From positions 162,339 to 226,338 of the forward strand of contig CAZSQA010000006.1 of NCBI GenBank assembly GCA_964608915.1: a DNA stretch of 64,000 nucleotides. Reading direction: 5' to 3'. This DNA is from QWQI01 sp964608915 (lineage in GTDB: Bacteria > Planctomycetota > Planctomycetia > Isosphaerales > Isosphaeraceae). Shown piece by piece: positions 18,385-27,593 of this stretch. Made by a program: the position numbers and the translations under genes. Positions within the stretch are counted from its first letter, which is position 1. Every line of letters begins with the position of its first letter. The notes under the pieces were generated by a model. That model was given only the letters and a program-made list of their open reading frames with translations. It was not told the origin of the DNA and ran no database searches.

Positions 18385-19731
18385 TCATTCGAAATCGCTG
18401 GCGGATTCGGCCTTGGGTTCCGACTTCGGCTTTTCTTTGGGTGTCGGGTTCCGGATTTCTTCGAGGTCTTCGGGCGACGTGCCGAAGGGGGGGAGCTTCG
18501 GGTCGCGCAGGGGGGCGACCTGAGTGGCGTCCAGCTCGCGGAGGCAGAGGAGGATGCCGTCGTCGCTGGCCAGATAGATACGGTCGTTGTACTCGTTGCC
18601 CATCCGGAGCGGATAGTTCTTGAGATCGACGCCGTAGCTGGAGATGGAAGCTTCCGGCGTGGCAAGGACCTTGCCGTCGGCCCGTTCGATGATGGCGATA
18701 CCGCCGTCCGGCGAGATGCCGTAAATCCGCGACGGCGAAACGGCCAGGAGCTTGCCGCGTCCAGGGGTGGGCAGTTCCCAGCGAACGGAACCGTCGATCA
18801 TGTTCAGCGCCATGAAAAGCCCGTCACGCGTCACGGTGAAGGCTTCGTCGCCCGCGACGAGCACGCCTTTATCGATCGGCGATGGGGTCGGCGTGATCCA
18901 GTTCGTCGAGGAATCGTTGGGGTTGAAGACGTCGATGCAATAAAGCTTGTGGTCTTCCGATCCGACGATCACCTGACTGTAACCATGCGTGCCGAGGTGC
19001 CCCTTGATCGGGCCCTTGGTTTCGATCCGGTGCAGGATCTTGTGATCCTTGATCGAAGCGGTGTAGACCTTGCCGTCCTCGCTGGCGAAAGTCATGAAGT
19101 CCTTCGTGACGATCGGGGGCGAGGAAATGGCCTTATTGGCTTTCCAGCCATAGAGATAGTAGCCGACGCTCGGCTTCAGCAGCGAGCAGTTGTCCGGGTC
19201 ATGTCGTTCGCCGCAGGTGTGCACGCCCTGGTGCTTAACGTTGAAGACCTGAACCTTGCCGTTGGCCAGCGAGACGGCCGCGACTTCTTCGTTGACCCCG
19301 GTGCCGCGAGCGACATCTTCGAGCTGGGATTCCCACATCGTGGTGCCGGTGGAAAGCTCCAGGCCGTAAATTTTCTGACCGACGGCCGTGACAGCCATCG
19401 TTTTGTTGACAGCGATCGCCGAGGGCTGGATGAGCGGGCCCGGCAGATGGGCCGTCCAGTGCCGTCGACCGGTTTCGGAGTCGAAGCAGATCACGATGCC
19501 TTCGGTCGTTTGAACGAACAGGAATTCGCCGTTTTGACCGGCCATGTTCATGTTCGCGACACGATCCGCGCCGCCGGAAAGAGGGATGGTCGTGAACCAG
19601 TGGCGTTCGAGACCCAGGTTCGCGAGGCCTGTGCGTGTCGGAATCTTGCGCGAAACCGCCCCCTGTGCCGGAGCGAACCGCGGAACCGACATCATTCCCA
19701 CCATACCGGACATCCAGATGCGTCGATTCAT
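18385..19731 (-). CDS. PQQ-like beta-propeller protein (exported)
   Basis: This 448-residue protein has repeated propeller blades of the PQQ/pyrrolo-quinoline type, each ending in a 'G...W' or 'D.K.Y' strand: EGIVICFDSETGRRHWTA, GQKIYGLELSTGTTMWES, DGKVYTASIKDHKIL, DHKLYCIDVFNPND, DGLFMALNMIDGSVRWEL and DGGIAIIERADGKVLA. ATG 19731 is preferred because it gives a basic, possibly Tat- or Sec-like N terminus (MNRRIWMSGMVGMMSVPRFAPAQ). A PKEKPKSEPKAE tail closes the protein. Such proteins are scaffolds or, with PQQ, dehydrogenases; I see no heme motif or clear PQQ ligands, so a catalytic role is unproven. Confidence 0.8.
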   Translation of the reverse strand: MNRRIWMSGMVGMMSVPRFAPAQGAVSRKIPTRTGLANLGLERHWFTTIPLSGGADRVANMNMAGQNGEFLFVQTTEGIVICFDSETGRRHWTAHLPGPLIQPSAIAVNKTMAVTAVGQKIYGLELSTGTTMWESQLEDVARGTGVNEEVAAVSLANGKVQVFNVKHQGVHTCGERHDPDNCSLLKPSVGYYLYGWKANKAISSPPIVTKDFMTFASEDGKVYTASIKDHKILHRIETKGPIKGHLGTHGYSQVIVGSEDHKLYCIDVFNPNDSSTNWITPTPSPIDKGVLVAGDEAFTVTRDGLFMALNMIDGSVRWELPTPGRGKLLAVSPSRIYGISPDGGIAIIERADGKVLATPEASISSYGVDLKNYPLRMGNEYNDRIYLASDDGILLCLRELDATQVAPLRDPKLPPFGTSPEDLEEIRNPTPKEKPKSEPKAESASDFE

Positions 19732-20067
19732 GACCAATTCACTCCGATTCCGAGCGGGTTGACCCGTGTGCCGAGACTCAGTACGCACCGACCTGTCGGG
19801 TCGGCCCGTTTTCTCCATTCTATCGTTCCAACACAAAGCGCTGAAGTTCCATATCCTTCGAAAGTGACATGGTCAAACGGAATGAACCGTTACGATCCGA
19901 CTTTTTCGGGAACCTGTAACGATCATGACCGCCACGTCGACCTGGAGATCACAGTGTGTCAAGTTTCCGGAGCCTGTTTCGGCCTCATGGCGTTTCGGAT
20001 CGAATTCGGCCATAATTTCGAACGAAGGGGCCATTCCGGATCCACGTTCCGACGAAGGGGCAACACC
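19732..20067. other. Divergent intergenic region (336 bp)
   Basis: This stretch lies between the propeller gene (minus) and the zinc-ribbon membrane protein gene (plus). It contains the putative minus-strand promoter listed separately and an AAGGGG ribosome site eight bases before GTG 20068. Nothing else stands out. Confidence 0.4.
19848..19876 (-). promoter_or_regulatory. Putative promoter of the PQQ-propeller gene
   Basis: On the minus strand TTGACC (19871-19876), a 17-bp spacer and TATGGA (19848-19853) lie ~115 bp upstream of the ATG at 19731. The -35 is close to consensus and the -10 is weaker. Confidence 0.4.
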
Positions 20068-20898
20068 GTGCGAAGAACCAGACCTCACGTCACCGGGATC
20101 GCCGTCGGTTTGGCCTTATCGGCTTGGCTGATCACGCGTGAGGGAGATCCAGGGCCCCGTAAAGCCGTGCGTGGGTTATTCGCCGGCATCGGTGCCGCTG
20201 TGCTCCTTACGCACCTGCTCCAGCGGATGGACGAATCCGGCGATTCACGTCGATCGTACAGGCACGCGAAAACCAGATATCTGGAATCGCTTGCGGCCTC
20301 GGCGACGAATTCGGTACAGACAAATTCCGCAGACCGGACCGATGGAAACTCCCTGGGAGATTCGCTCGATTGGCTGACCGATGCCCCGGACTCGGCCATT
20401 CGCTCGAAAGAATCGCTTTTCGAAGACGAACTGGCGATGAGCGATCCGGAGATCGAAGTTCCGACGTCGCCGGAGGTTCCTGTCGACCCTCGCATCGCTT
20501 TCGAATCGGCGATGGCCGATGGTGCATGGAACGTAGCCTTCGATGCCCTCTTGCGTGGCCGTGGTTCGGACTCAGGCTTCGAACCCGACCCGGAAGTTCA
20601 GTCGAAGTTGCGGAAAGCCGCAATGGAAGAGATCTTTCAGCGCATGCACTCCGGCACGGTGCGCGAAGATGTCTCAAGGCTGGCGCAGGCGGTCGTGGAC
20701 GTTTTCCCCGAGTCGACGGAAGGCCGGACGCTCGCTCAGGTGCTTGGCGTCCTCAGGCGGTCCGCAGGGTTATGCCCACGATGTTCCAGGCCTTACCGAG
20801 GGATCGCCGCCGCCTGCCACGTATGTCTGAGGGGCACGCCTGAGGCGTATCAGATCGCATGGGACGAAGAATCGGACGAAACCGGAGGTTCCGAATGA
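20068..20898 (+). CDS. Hypothetical membrane protein with C-terminal zinc ribbon
   Basis: This 276-residue protein starts at GTG 20068, which has AAGGGG eight bases upstream. Two short hydrophobic stretches near the N terminus (VTGIAVGLALSAWLI and GLFAGIGAAVLLTHLL) suggest a membrane hairpin. A long acidic cytoplasmic middle follows, then a C-terminal CPRC...CHVC cluster near the end that looks like a zinc ribbon. A very long open frame continues upstream on this strand, but it lies antisense to purH and the propeller gene and I treat it as spurious. Function is unknown. Confidence 0.6.
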   Translation: MRRTRPHVTGIAVGLALSAWLITREGDPGPRKAVRGLFAGIGAAVLLTHLLQRMDESGDSRRSYRHAKTRYLESLAASATNSVQTNSADRTDGNSLGDSLDWLTDAPDSAIRSKESLFEDELAMSDPEIEVPTSPEVPVDPRIAFESAMADGAWNVAFDALLRGRGSDSGFEPDPEVQSKLRKAAMEEIFQRMHSGTVREDVSRLAQAVVDVFPESTEGRTLAQVLGVLRRSAGLCPRCSRPYRGIAAACHVCLRGTPEAYQIAWDEESDETGGSE

Positions 20899-20935
20899 TC
20901 CTCAGGCCCGCTTTGCCAGTATCGGCGAATTCGTC

Positions 20936-22528
20936 TCATTCGGCCGCCCGGGCGGCTGCCTTTTTCTTCGCAGCAGGGCGATCGCGCTGCCGCTGGCGGA
21001 TCATGGCCTCATAGCCTGCATCGTCTTTGGGGACTTCGAGTTCGGTTCTCAAACGCCCCAACTCGGCCCGAAGATCTTTCTCGACCTGTTCGTAACCCGG
21101 TTTGCCCAGCATGTTCTTCAGCTCGGCAGGGTCTTTTTCACGATCGTAAAGTTCCCAGTAATCGACATCAGGCGCATAGAAATGGACAAGCTTGTACCGG
21201 TCAGTCACCACGCCGTAATGCCGCCTGACCCGGTGCGGCAAAGGGTATTCGTAATAGTGGTAGTAGAAGGCCTTACGCCAATCGGCCGGTTTTTTCCCTT
21301 TGAAGATCGGCAGCAGGCTGCGTCCCTGGATATCGGACGGTACTTGGGAGCCAGCGGCCGAGAGGAACGTCGGCGCGAAGTCAATGACGCTGACGAGATC
21401 CGGCGTGATCGAACCCGGTGCGATTCTGCCAGGCCATTGGGCCAGCATGGGGGTGCGCAGCGATTCCTCGAAGATCCAGCGTTTGTCGAACCAGCCGTGT
21501 TCGCCCAGATAAAAGCCCTGGTCCGCCGCATAGACGACAAGCGTGTTCTTCGAAAGGCCGTTGGCATCGAGATAATCGAGCACCCGGCCGACCGATTCGT
21601 CGACGGCTTTGATCGTGCCCAGATAATCGTGCATATATCGACCGTATTTCCAGCGGACGAGGTCTTTGCCGGACAAATTAGCCTTTTCGAAGGCTGTATT
21701 GCGTGGGCCGTAATAGGCTTCCCAGGCAGCTTTCTGTTCGGCGTTCAAACGTCTCGGAGTGACCAGCTTCAGGTCGCCGGGGGTCATGGTCTTTTCGATG
21801 GTCATGTCCTGATCGGCCACGGCGGGGCCGCGGCCTGAATAGTCGTCGAAGAGGGTTTCCGGCTCAGGGTACTTGCGGTCCTTGTCGTGCCCGAGGTGGC
21901 GTAGGGCCGGTTGCCAGTCCCGGTGCGGAGCTTTGTGCTGGAGCATCAGAAGGAATGGCTTCGACTTGTCGCCGGATCCGACCCAGTCGAGTGCGAAGTC
22001 GGTGACCAGGTCGGTCACATAGCCTTCGTGCCTCATTCGGGTGCCATTTTTGATCATGTCCGGATTGTAATAATCGCCCTGGCCGGGCAGGATGCTCCAT
22101 TCGTCGAACCCGGTCGGGTCGCTCACCAGATGCCATTTACCGAACAGGCCTGTGCGGTAGCCGGCGGCCTGAAGCATCTTCGGGAAGGTCGGCTGGGAGC
22201 CGTCGAAGACGCTGTAGGTATTGTCGTAAAACCCGTTCTTGTGATTGTATTTGCCAGTAAGCACGCAGGCCCGGCTGGGCCCGCAGATGGAATTGGGAAC
22301 CACGGCACGGTCGAACCGCATGCCGTTTTTCGCGAGCCTGTCGATGTTCGGAGTTTCGAGGAGCCTTCGGCCTTCGCCGTAGGCGCTGATCGCCTGGAAG
22401 GCGTGATCGTCGGTAAAGATCAGAACGATGTTGGGGCGATCGGCGGATCTGGCTGTACCATTCAGCGTGAAAAATGCTGTGGATGTCAGTGCGAGCGACA
22501 ATGTGCGGATCTTGCGGACGAAGGTCAT
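20936..22528 (-). CDS. Secreted type I sulfatase
   Basis: This 530-residue exported sulfatase begins with a signal peptide (LSLALTSTAFFTLNGTARSA). RPNIVLIFTDDHAF supplies the metal-binding Asp pair (D40, D41). CGPSR places the formylglycine-forming cysteine at C82, followed by GKYNHKNGF. The sequence YAADQGFYLGEHGWFDKRW is typical of the iduronate/choline-sulfatase-like part of the family. The C terminus is Lys/Ala-rich. Maturation needs a formylglycine-generating enzyme or anSME, neither of which is in this window. It lies 33 bp downstream of a second sulfatase on the same strand, so they are probably co-transcribed and act on sulfated polysaccharides. Confidence 0.92.
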   Translation of the reverse strand: MTFVRKIRTLSLALTSTAFFTLNGTARSADRPNIVLIFTDDHAFQAISAYGEGRRLLETPNIDRLAKNGMRFDRAVVPNSICGPSRACVLTGKYNHKNGFYDNTYSVFDGSQPTFPKMLQAAGYRTGLFGKWHLVSDPTGFDEWSILPGQGDYYNPDMIKNGTRMRHEGYVTDLVTDFALDWVGSGDKSKPFLLMLQHKAPHRDWQPALRHLGHDKDRKYPEPETLFDDYSGRGPAVADQDMTIEKTMTPGDLKLVTPRRLNAEQKAAWEAYYGPRNTAFEKANLSGKDLVRWKYGRYMHDYLGTIKAVDESVGRVLDYLDANGLSKNTLVVYAADQGFYLGEHGWFDKRWIFEESLRTPMLAQWPGRIAPGSITPDLVSVIDFAPTFLSAAGSQVPSDIQGRSLLPIFKGKKPADWRKAFYYHYYEYPLPHRVRRHYGVVTDRYKLVHFYAPDVDYWELYDREKDPAELKNMLGKPGYEQVEKDLRAELGRLRTELEVPKDDAGYEAMIRQRQRDRPAAKKKAAARAAE

Positions 22529-22561
22529 GGAGCGAATTCCCGGGGCATCGTGATCAGATGG

Positions 22562-24019
22562 TCAGTCCGTCGTTTTCGAGGACGATCGCGGTTCTGGCTT
22601 AGCCGTTTGTGCAGCCTTCGGCGGCATTTTCGGTTTGGGCATCGCCGCGCCTGTCTCTTGCCGCCACCGGTTCAGCGTTGCGGCCAGTTCGCGAACGGTC
22701 TGCGGGTTCGAGGCGGCGACGTCGCGGGCTTCGGAAATGTCCGCATCGATGCGGTACAGTTCCCGGCGGCCGTCTTCGAGGTATTCGAGAAGCTTCCATT
22801 CTCGGCCGATGAGGGTCGAAACGGGGGTCGTCCGCCAGCGAGTCCCGCGGCCTTCCAGGTATCCCGGCAGATGAAAGAACAGATATTCGCGGCTGAGCCG
22901 GGCCGAATCGTCACCTCTCCAGAGAGGGACGAGGCTGAGGCCATCGAGGGTCTGTTTCGGCCGCTTCGCACCGGCGATTTCGACCAGGGTGGGGAACAGG
23001 TCGACGTGGGCCGTCGGTTCGTGGCTGATGGTGCCGGGTTTGACGACACCGGGCCAGCGAACGAAAAAGGGGACTCGCAGGCCACCTTCGTAATGCGTTC
23101 CCTTGCCGTTCCGAAGGGGCGAATTGTCAGTGAAATTGCGGGCATCGGCACCGTAGCCGCCGACGCCCCCGTTATCCGAAGTGAAGATGACGATGGTATT
23201 TTCGGCGGCTTTCGAATCGTCCAGCTTTTTCAGGACACGGCCGACGGATTCGTCGAGCGAGGCGATCATCGCCGCATATGTCGGATTCGAATGGCCACCC
23301 GCTGCGGGCTTGCCTTCGAAGTGTTTGATTTTCCCGGCTTTTGCTTCCAGAGGCGAGTGCACGGCGAAATGCGCCAGAACGAGAAAGAACGGCTGATCGG
23401 AAGGTTTGTCGAGGAATTCACAGGCCCGGTCGGTCAGCCAGTCTGCCAGGTAGGCGTTATCGGCGTGTTCGGTCGGCGGCTGGGTGACGAATTCGAAATG
23501 CCGGCCCATGCTCGTGATCGCTTCGTCCCAGCCTCTTCGCGCAGGGTGGTGCGCCCCCTGTTGCCCCAAATGCCATTTGCCGTAATAGCCAGTACGATAG
23601 CCGGCCGATTTCAATACGTCTCCGACCGTTTCGCGGTCCAGCGGGAGTTGCGTGACGTTCTCGGGCGTCGTCATTTTGCGATCTTCGGCATTGCCGCGCT
23701 CGAGCGTGCCTACCGTGTAAATGCCCGTGCGCGGTGCGTATTGGCCGGACCAGAGGGCGGCACGAGTCGGCTGGCAATTCTGAGAATGATAATGCCGCTG
23801 AAACTTCCGGCTCTGGGCGGCCAGGGCATCGATTGCGGGCGTTTCGTAATACTTCGAGCCCTGCGTTCCGAGGTCGGTCCAGCCAAGGTCGTCAGCCAGA
23901 ATCACGAGGATGTTCGGCCGCTTTTCCGGGGATCGTTGCGAAGCGGCGGAAAGGTCGGCTTGAAAACCGAAAATGATGGCGATTCCGGCGAAAATACGGC
24001 TGAGGCGTAACGCCTGCAT
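22562..24019 (-). CDS. Secreted type I sulfatase (arylsulfatase A-like)
   Basis: This 485-residue exported sulfatase is read from ATG 24019, which opens on a signal peptide (RLSRIFAGIAIIFGFQADLSAAS). RPNILVILADDLGWTDLG gives the metal-binding Asp pair (D43, D44). CQPTR sets the formylglycine cysteine at C82 with the Thr variant in the fourth motif position. SDNGGVGGYG and the GKWHLG motif confirm the family. Ser/Thr/Lys/Pro-rich residues close the chain. It is the upstream gene of the sulfatase pair. The upstream gap contains the ferritin-gene terminator and G8/C8 tracts. Confidence 0.92.
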   Translation of the reverse strand: MQALRLSRIFAGIAIIFGFQADLSAASQRSPEKRPNILVILADDLGWTDLGTQGSKYYETPAIDALAAQSRKFQRHYHSQNCQPTRAALWSGQYAPRTGIYTVGTLERGNAEDRKMTTPENVTQLPLDRETVGDVLKSAGYRTGYYGKWHLGQQGAHHPARRGWDEAITSMGRHFEFVTQPPTEHADNAYLADWLTDRACEFLDKPSDQPFFLVLAHFAVHSPLEAKAGKIKHFEGKPAAGGHSNPTYAAMIASLDESVGRVLKKLDDSKAAENTIVIFTSDNGGVGGYGADARNFTDNSPLRNGKGTHYEGGLRVPFFVRWPGVVKPGTISHEPTAHVDLFPTLVEIAGAKRPKQTLDGLSLVPLWRGDDSARLSREYLFFHLPGYLEGRGTRWRTTPVSTLIGREWKLLEYLEDGRRELYRIDADISEARDVAASNPQTVRELAATLNRWRQETGAAMPKPKMPPKAAQTAKPEPRSSSKTTD

Positions 24020-24176
24020 GGGGAAAGCACCGGCTTGGGAATTTCGGAGTTCGTGAAGTCGACGCCCGAAACGCATTGTGACGGATGCGAGTGGCCATGA
24101 AAAGCGTCCGCCACATGAAAATTCGCGGAATGAACCGCTGCATCGATTCCCCCCCCGCAATATAAAATCGGAAACG

Positions 24177-24196
24177 CCCGCCGGAAATCCGGCGGG
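24177..24196 (-). terminator. Terminator of the ferritin-like gene
   Basis: CCCGCCGG (24177-24184) and CCGGCGGG (24189-24196) form a perfect 8-bp stem with a 4-nt loop. On the minus strand it is followed by GTTTCCGATTTTATATT. It lies 35 bp past the ferritin-like stop. Flanking C8 and G8 tracts can form a competing stem (see findings). Confidence 0.7.
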
Positions 24197-24231
24197 GGGG
24201 GTGAGTTGCGGTCGGATTGCGAAAGCTGGCG

Positions 24232-24690
24232 TCAGCCCACTTTGGCGGCGCCTGAGGAACGGCTGGCGGCCAGTTCCTTCTTCGCCAGCAGCTTTTGCAT
24301 ATGCCAGGCTCCTTCCTGCTCGTCGCGGCAGATGTCTTCGAGGATGACCCTAAGGCCGACATCCTGATCGCCGCACAGGGCAAGGGCTTCGGTGTAAAGG
24401 TCGACGTGCTTCTGTTCGATGGCGAGCGAATGCTCGAGCATTTCGTGGAGGGTCGTCGCCTGTCGTACTTCGCCACGTTCGACGGTCGGAACGCCGCCGA
24501 GATTCACGATCAGATCACCCACGGTATGCGCATGAGTGAGCGCTTCCTTACCGCTTTTGCGGAAGACTTCGGCATAAACTTCACGCCATTCGCCCGTGAT
24601 CACGAAGCTGAACTGGGTGTACTGAATCATGCCAGCCCATTCCCAACGAAGGATTTCGTTGAGCTTTTCGAGCATTTTGGCCTTGTCCAT
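24232..24690 (-). CDS. Ferritin-like / bacterioferritin-type protein
   Basis: This 152-residue four-helix protein is of ferritin-like size. The first helix, LNEILRWEWAGMIQYTQFSF, carries the expected Glu (E17). GKEALTHAHTVGDLIVNLGG forms helix two with its Glu and His residues. EMLEHSLAIEQKHVDLYTEA and ILEDICRDEQEGAWHM supply the second half of a diiron site. The Glu-His spacing is ExxxH and not the usual ExxH of Bfr, so I call it ferritin-like and stop short of bacterioferritin. ATG 24690 gives the standard N terminus. It is probably cytoplasmic iron storage or peroxide protection. It is followed by its own terminator. Confidence 0.82.
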   Translation of the reverse strand: MDKAKMLEKLNEILRWEWAGMIQYTQFSFVITGEWREVYAEVFRKSGKEALTHAHTVGDLIVNLGGVPTVERGEVRQATTLHEMLEHSLAIEQKHVDLYTEALALCGDQDVGLRVILEDICRDEQEGAWHMQKLLAKKELAASRSSGAAKVG

Positions 24691-24815
24691 CGCCTTGATC
24701 CTTCGATTCCGGTAGTGTGCCTTAGGCACGATTCGTCTCGGGCTTCACTTTCGTGTTTCGACTTACATTGTACGAACTCGGTGGAATTCGTCCAGTGACC
24801 GAGACGAAGCCGTCT

Positions 24816-26093
24816 TCACGCAAGTATCCCGAGAGGCTCGAAACCAGGGCCAAGAATCGCGGCCGGATCGAGGCCGAGATGCTTCGCCAGAATATCGGCG
24901 TAAATGCGCCTGAAGTCGGTGTGGAACGTCACGTCGCCGTCGTTCAGATCTTTCGGTTCCATGCTCGGGTGGGCCCCGACAAGCCCCTTACGGGCAAGCG
25001 TTCCGGTCATGAACACCGGGGCGGCGGCGCCGTGATCGGTGCCCAGGCTGGCGTTTTCGGCCAGCCGGCGGCCGAATTCGCTGAAGACCAGAACGGCCAC
25101 CCGGTCCGATTGACCCGCTTCGGCCATGTCGGCCTCGAACGCCGACAGTGCCGTGCCCACCTGACCCAGAAGCCCCGCATGCACATTGAGCTGATTGGCG
25201 TGGGTGTCGAAGCCTTCGAGGCTGGTGTAGAACACTCGTGTGTCCAGGCCTGATTTGATCATCCGGGCCACGAGCTGCAGGCGGCTGGAAAGGCCGGACT
25301 CGGGATATTTCACCGTGCCGGGCTTAGTGTCGAGATCGGCCAGCTTCTTCGACGACGCCACGGCGGTGGCCGTCGTCCGGGCCACGAAGCCCAGCAGAGG
25401 GTTTTCGGACATCTGGGCCGCCGGTTCCGGGGCTTTGGAATTCGTCTCGGAGAGTCGCAGGCGGTCGACGTCGGCCGCGATCCGCGTGAGCGTGTTGTCG
25501 CCCTTGATCTGAAGCTGGTCGAGACGTTCCAGGCTGGGGATGTCCACCCGCTTGGCACGCAGTGCCAGGGGCAGGTTTCGGGCCCCGACGTGAACGCCAT
25601 TGATGCGTGCCGCGGCCTCTGAGCGTTCGGCGGCCGAATCCATCGCGCGGCCCAGCCAGCCCGTGGCAAGGTCGTTGGGGTCGAGGCGGGCCGATTCCCA
25701 AATGTCCATCGACCGGAAATGGGAGCGGTCCGGATTCGGATAACCGACACCCTGAATCACGGCCAGCCGTCCCGATTCGAGTGACTTTTCCAGTGGCTTG
25801 AGGCCCGGATGCAGGCCGATTTCATCCGAAAGCCTGACAAGACTGGCGGCCGGAATCCTCAACCCGCGGCGGCCCCGGGCATAGCCATCGATTTTGTGAG
25901 GCACGACGGTATTGAGACCGTCGTTGCCGCCCAGAAGCTGTATGACGACGAGAATCTTCTCGCCCTTCGCCGGCGTGTCGGCCGCATGGGCAGTGCGGCT
26001 GAGAAACAGCGGCAATGTGCCCGTTCCCACGGAGATCAGCGGGGCTGAAGTGAGCCCGGCCCGCATCAGGCTTCGTCGCGTAAAGCTGTTCAT
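24816..26093 (-). CDS. DUF1501 family protein with Tat-type signal
   Basis: This 425-residue protein is read from ATG 26093. The N terminus, with a twin-arginine-like TRRSLM and a hydrophobic stretch, suggests Tat export. VVIQLLGGNDGLNTVVP and DRSHFRSMDIWESA are the signatures of DUF1501, an alkaline-phosphatase/sulfatase-fold relative abundant in planctomycetes. SEFGRRLAENASLGTDHGAAAPVF is the conserved C-terminal metal-site region. It sits 84 bp downstream of its usual partner DUF1800 on the same strand. The biochemical function of the pair is unknown. Confidence 0.93.
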   Translation of the reverse strand: MNSFTRRSLMRAGLTSAPLISVGTGTLPLFLSRTAHAADTPAKGEKILVVIQLLGGNDGLNTVVPHKIDGYARGRRGLRIPAASLVRLSDEIGLHPGLKPLEKSLESGRLAVIQGVGYPNPDRSHFRSMDIWESARLDPNDLATGWLGRAMDSAAERSEAAARINGVHVGARNLPLALRAKRVDIPSLERLDQLQIKGDNTLTRIAADVDRLRLSETNSKAPEPAAQMSENPLLGFVARTTATAVASSKKLADLDTKPGTVKYPESGLSSRLQLVARMIKSGLDTRVFYTSLEGFDTHANQLNVHAGLLGQVGTALSAFEADMAEAGQSDRVAVLVFSEFGRRLAENASLGTDHGAAAPVFMTGTLARKGLVGAHPSMEPKDLNDGDVTFHTDFRRIYADILAKHLGLDPAAILGPGFEPLGILA

Positions 26094-26177
26094 CGGTGTC
26101 TCTCTCGAATCGCTTTCGGTTCGGCGGATCTGTTCATGGCTGTGTTCGATTTCGGGAGTCGAGGACCGGCGGTCTAT

Positions 26178-27569
26178 TCAGGCGAGCTGAAATGCCGGTT
26201 CGGTCAGGAGCCGTGCCACGATGGCCTTCATGTCTTTCGGAGCAGCCTCGGCCTGGGCCCGGATGCGGGTGCGGAGATCTTCGCCTGCGGCATCCGCAAG
26301 AAGGGTATCGGTCAGAACGGCGGCAGTCTCGACCGGCGTCTTCGTGCCGGCCCGTTTCGCCCATTCGTCCGTGTTCAACTTGCCAGTGAGCGGGCCGCTG
26401 GCGGAGCAGATGCCCAACGCCAGATTCGTGCGGGCCACCAGGCGGGTCGTGTCGATCCAGGCCGCGCCGCCTTCCCAGCCGGCCACGCTGGGAGGAGCGT
26501 AAAGCCCCTGACCCATCGCCGATGTCGCGTCGGCCAGAAGTTCCGGAGAAGGCATCGGGTCGATCATGCCCAGCATGCGACAAATACCGACGACGTAAGC
26601 CACGGGGCTTTTCACGCGGCGACGGCGTGCGGCCGGGTCGTGGAAGATCTGTGACGATAGAATCGCACGGACGATCGCTTCCGTGCGGCCGCCGGAATTC
26701 TGAAACGCCTCTGCCAGAGGGCGCAGCAGGTCGTCGGAAAACGTGTCGGCCTCGCTGACGTAGAACCGCACCAGCTTGCGGGCCAGAAACAAGCCGCTGG
26801 CGGGCTGTTCCAGCAACACCCTGTGAACGTCTTCTCCGTCGAACGGACCGGTTTTGCCCAGAACGGTCTTGTCGCCGGTGTCGTGCTGGGTCTCCAGGAA
26901 CGAGAACCTGTTCTGCACGACGAACCAGCCGGTGTAGGCCCGGGCGGCTTCCTGAATGTCCTTCTCGCTGTAATTGCCGCGGCCGAGTGTGAAAAGCTCC
27001 ATCACTTCGCGGGCGAAGTTTTCGTTCGGCTTCGAACGGCGGTTCGCTGCGGCATCGAGCCAGACGAGCATCGCCGGGTCGCGGGCGACGGAGTCGAGCA
27101 TGGCCGCAAAAGGCCCGAAGGCGTGCCTGCGCAGCGTCGCGACCTGGTCCACCATTAGACCGGTATTCTGCACCTTGACTTGGCTGGTGGCGAAGTGGTC
27201 ATGCCAGAAAAGGGTGAGGGCCTCAAGCGCGGGATGGGGCGTATTGACCATCCGCTGCAACCAAAGGCCCTGAATGCGGCGCAGTGGACCGTCCGGGCCA
27301 AGGCGGGCTTCGGTGCGGTCGAAAAATTGGGTGAAATCGGAGGCCGGGGTGCCGTCGGCGGTCTTGTCGTCGCCCCGGATCAGCCGGTCGACGGCCTCCG
27401 CGGGTGCAAGCTTCGCATCGGCCGCCAGCCGTTCCGGGCCTGCTCCGAATGCCGCGCGCCGGTGCAAGTGTGCCACAGCGGCGGCGTTCCAGGGGGTTTC
27501 GGGCGTGGGTTCGAAAGTCGCCCACGCCGCTTGAGGGTCTTTACGGTAGCGATCGAGCCAGTCGGCCAT
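26178..27569 (-). CDS. DUF1800 family protein
   Basis: This 463-residue protein of the DUF1800 family has the start AAVAHLHRRAAFGAG, the block LFWHDHFATSQVKVQ, NENFAREVMELFTLGRGNYSEKD read in two parts, and the C-terminal VAGWEGGAAWIDTTRLVAR. DUF1800 and DUF1501 genes are nearly always adjacent, as here. No signal peptide is seen in this member. It lies 24 bp downstream of the DUF3352-like gene and upstream of DUF1501, forming a three-gene unit. Role unknown. Confidence 0.92.
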   Translation of the reverse strand: MADWLDRYRKDPQAAWATFEPTPETPWNAAAVAHLHRRAAFGAGPERLAADAKLAPAEAVDRLIRGDDKTADGTPASDFTQFFDRTEARLGPDGPLRRIQGLWLQRMVNTPHPALEALTLFWHDHFATSQVKVQNTGLMVDQVATLRRHAFGPFAAMLDSVARDPAMLVWLDAAANRRSKPNENFAREVMELFTLGRGNYSEKDIQEAARAYTGWFVVQNRFSFLETQHDTGDKTVLGKTGPFDGEDVHRVLLEQPASGLFLARKLVRFYVSEADTFSDDLLRPLAEAFQNSGGRTEAIVRAILSSQIFHDPAARRRRVKSPVAYVVGICRMLGMIDPMPSPELLADATSAMGQGLYAPPSVAGWEGGAAWIDTTRLVARTNLALGICSASGPLTGKLNTDEWAKRAGTKTPVETAAVLTDTLLADAAGEDLRTRIRAQAEAAPKDMKAIVARLLTEPAFQLA

Positions 27570-27593
27570 CGGTGCGTCTCCCGTCTTTCGATG

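Noticed and set aside
15907..20067. Very long plus-strand open frame (about 1,390 codons before GTG 20068) across blaI, purH and the propeller gene
   Set aside because: It is antisense to clearly conserved genes, its translation is Arg/Gly/Phe-rich with no family motif, and such shadow frames are common in high-GC sequence. Only the last 276 codons, which leave the antisense overlap, are kept.
21911..24010. 699-codon plus-strand open frame
   Set aside because: It runs opposite both sulfatases, which have complete catalytic motifs on the minus strand.
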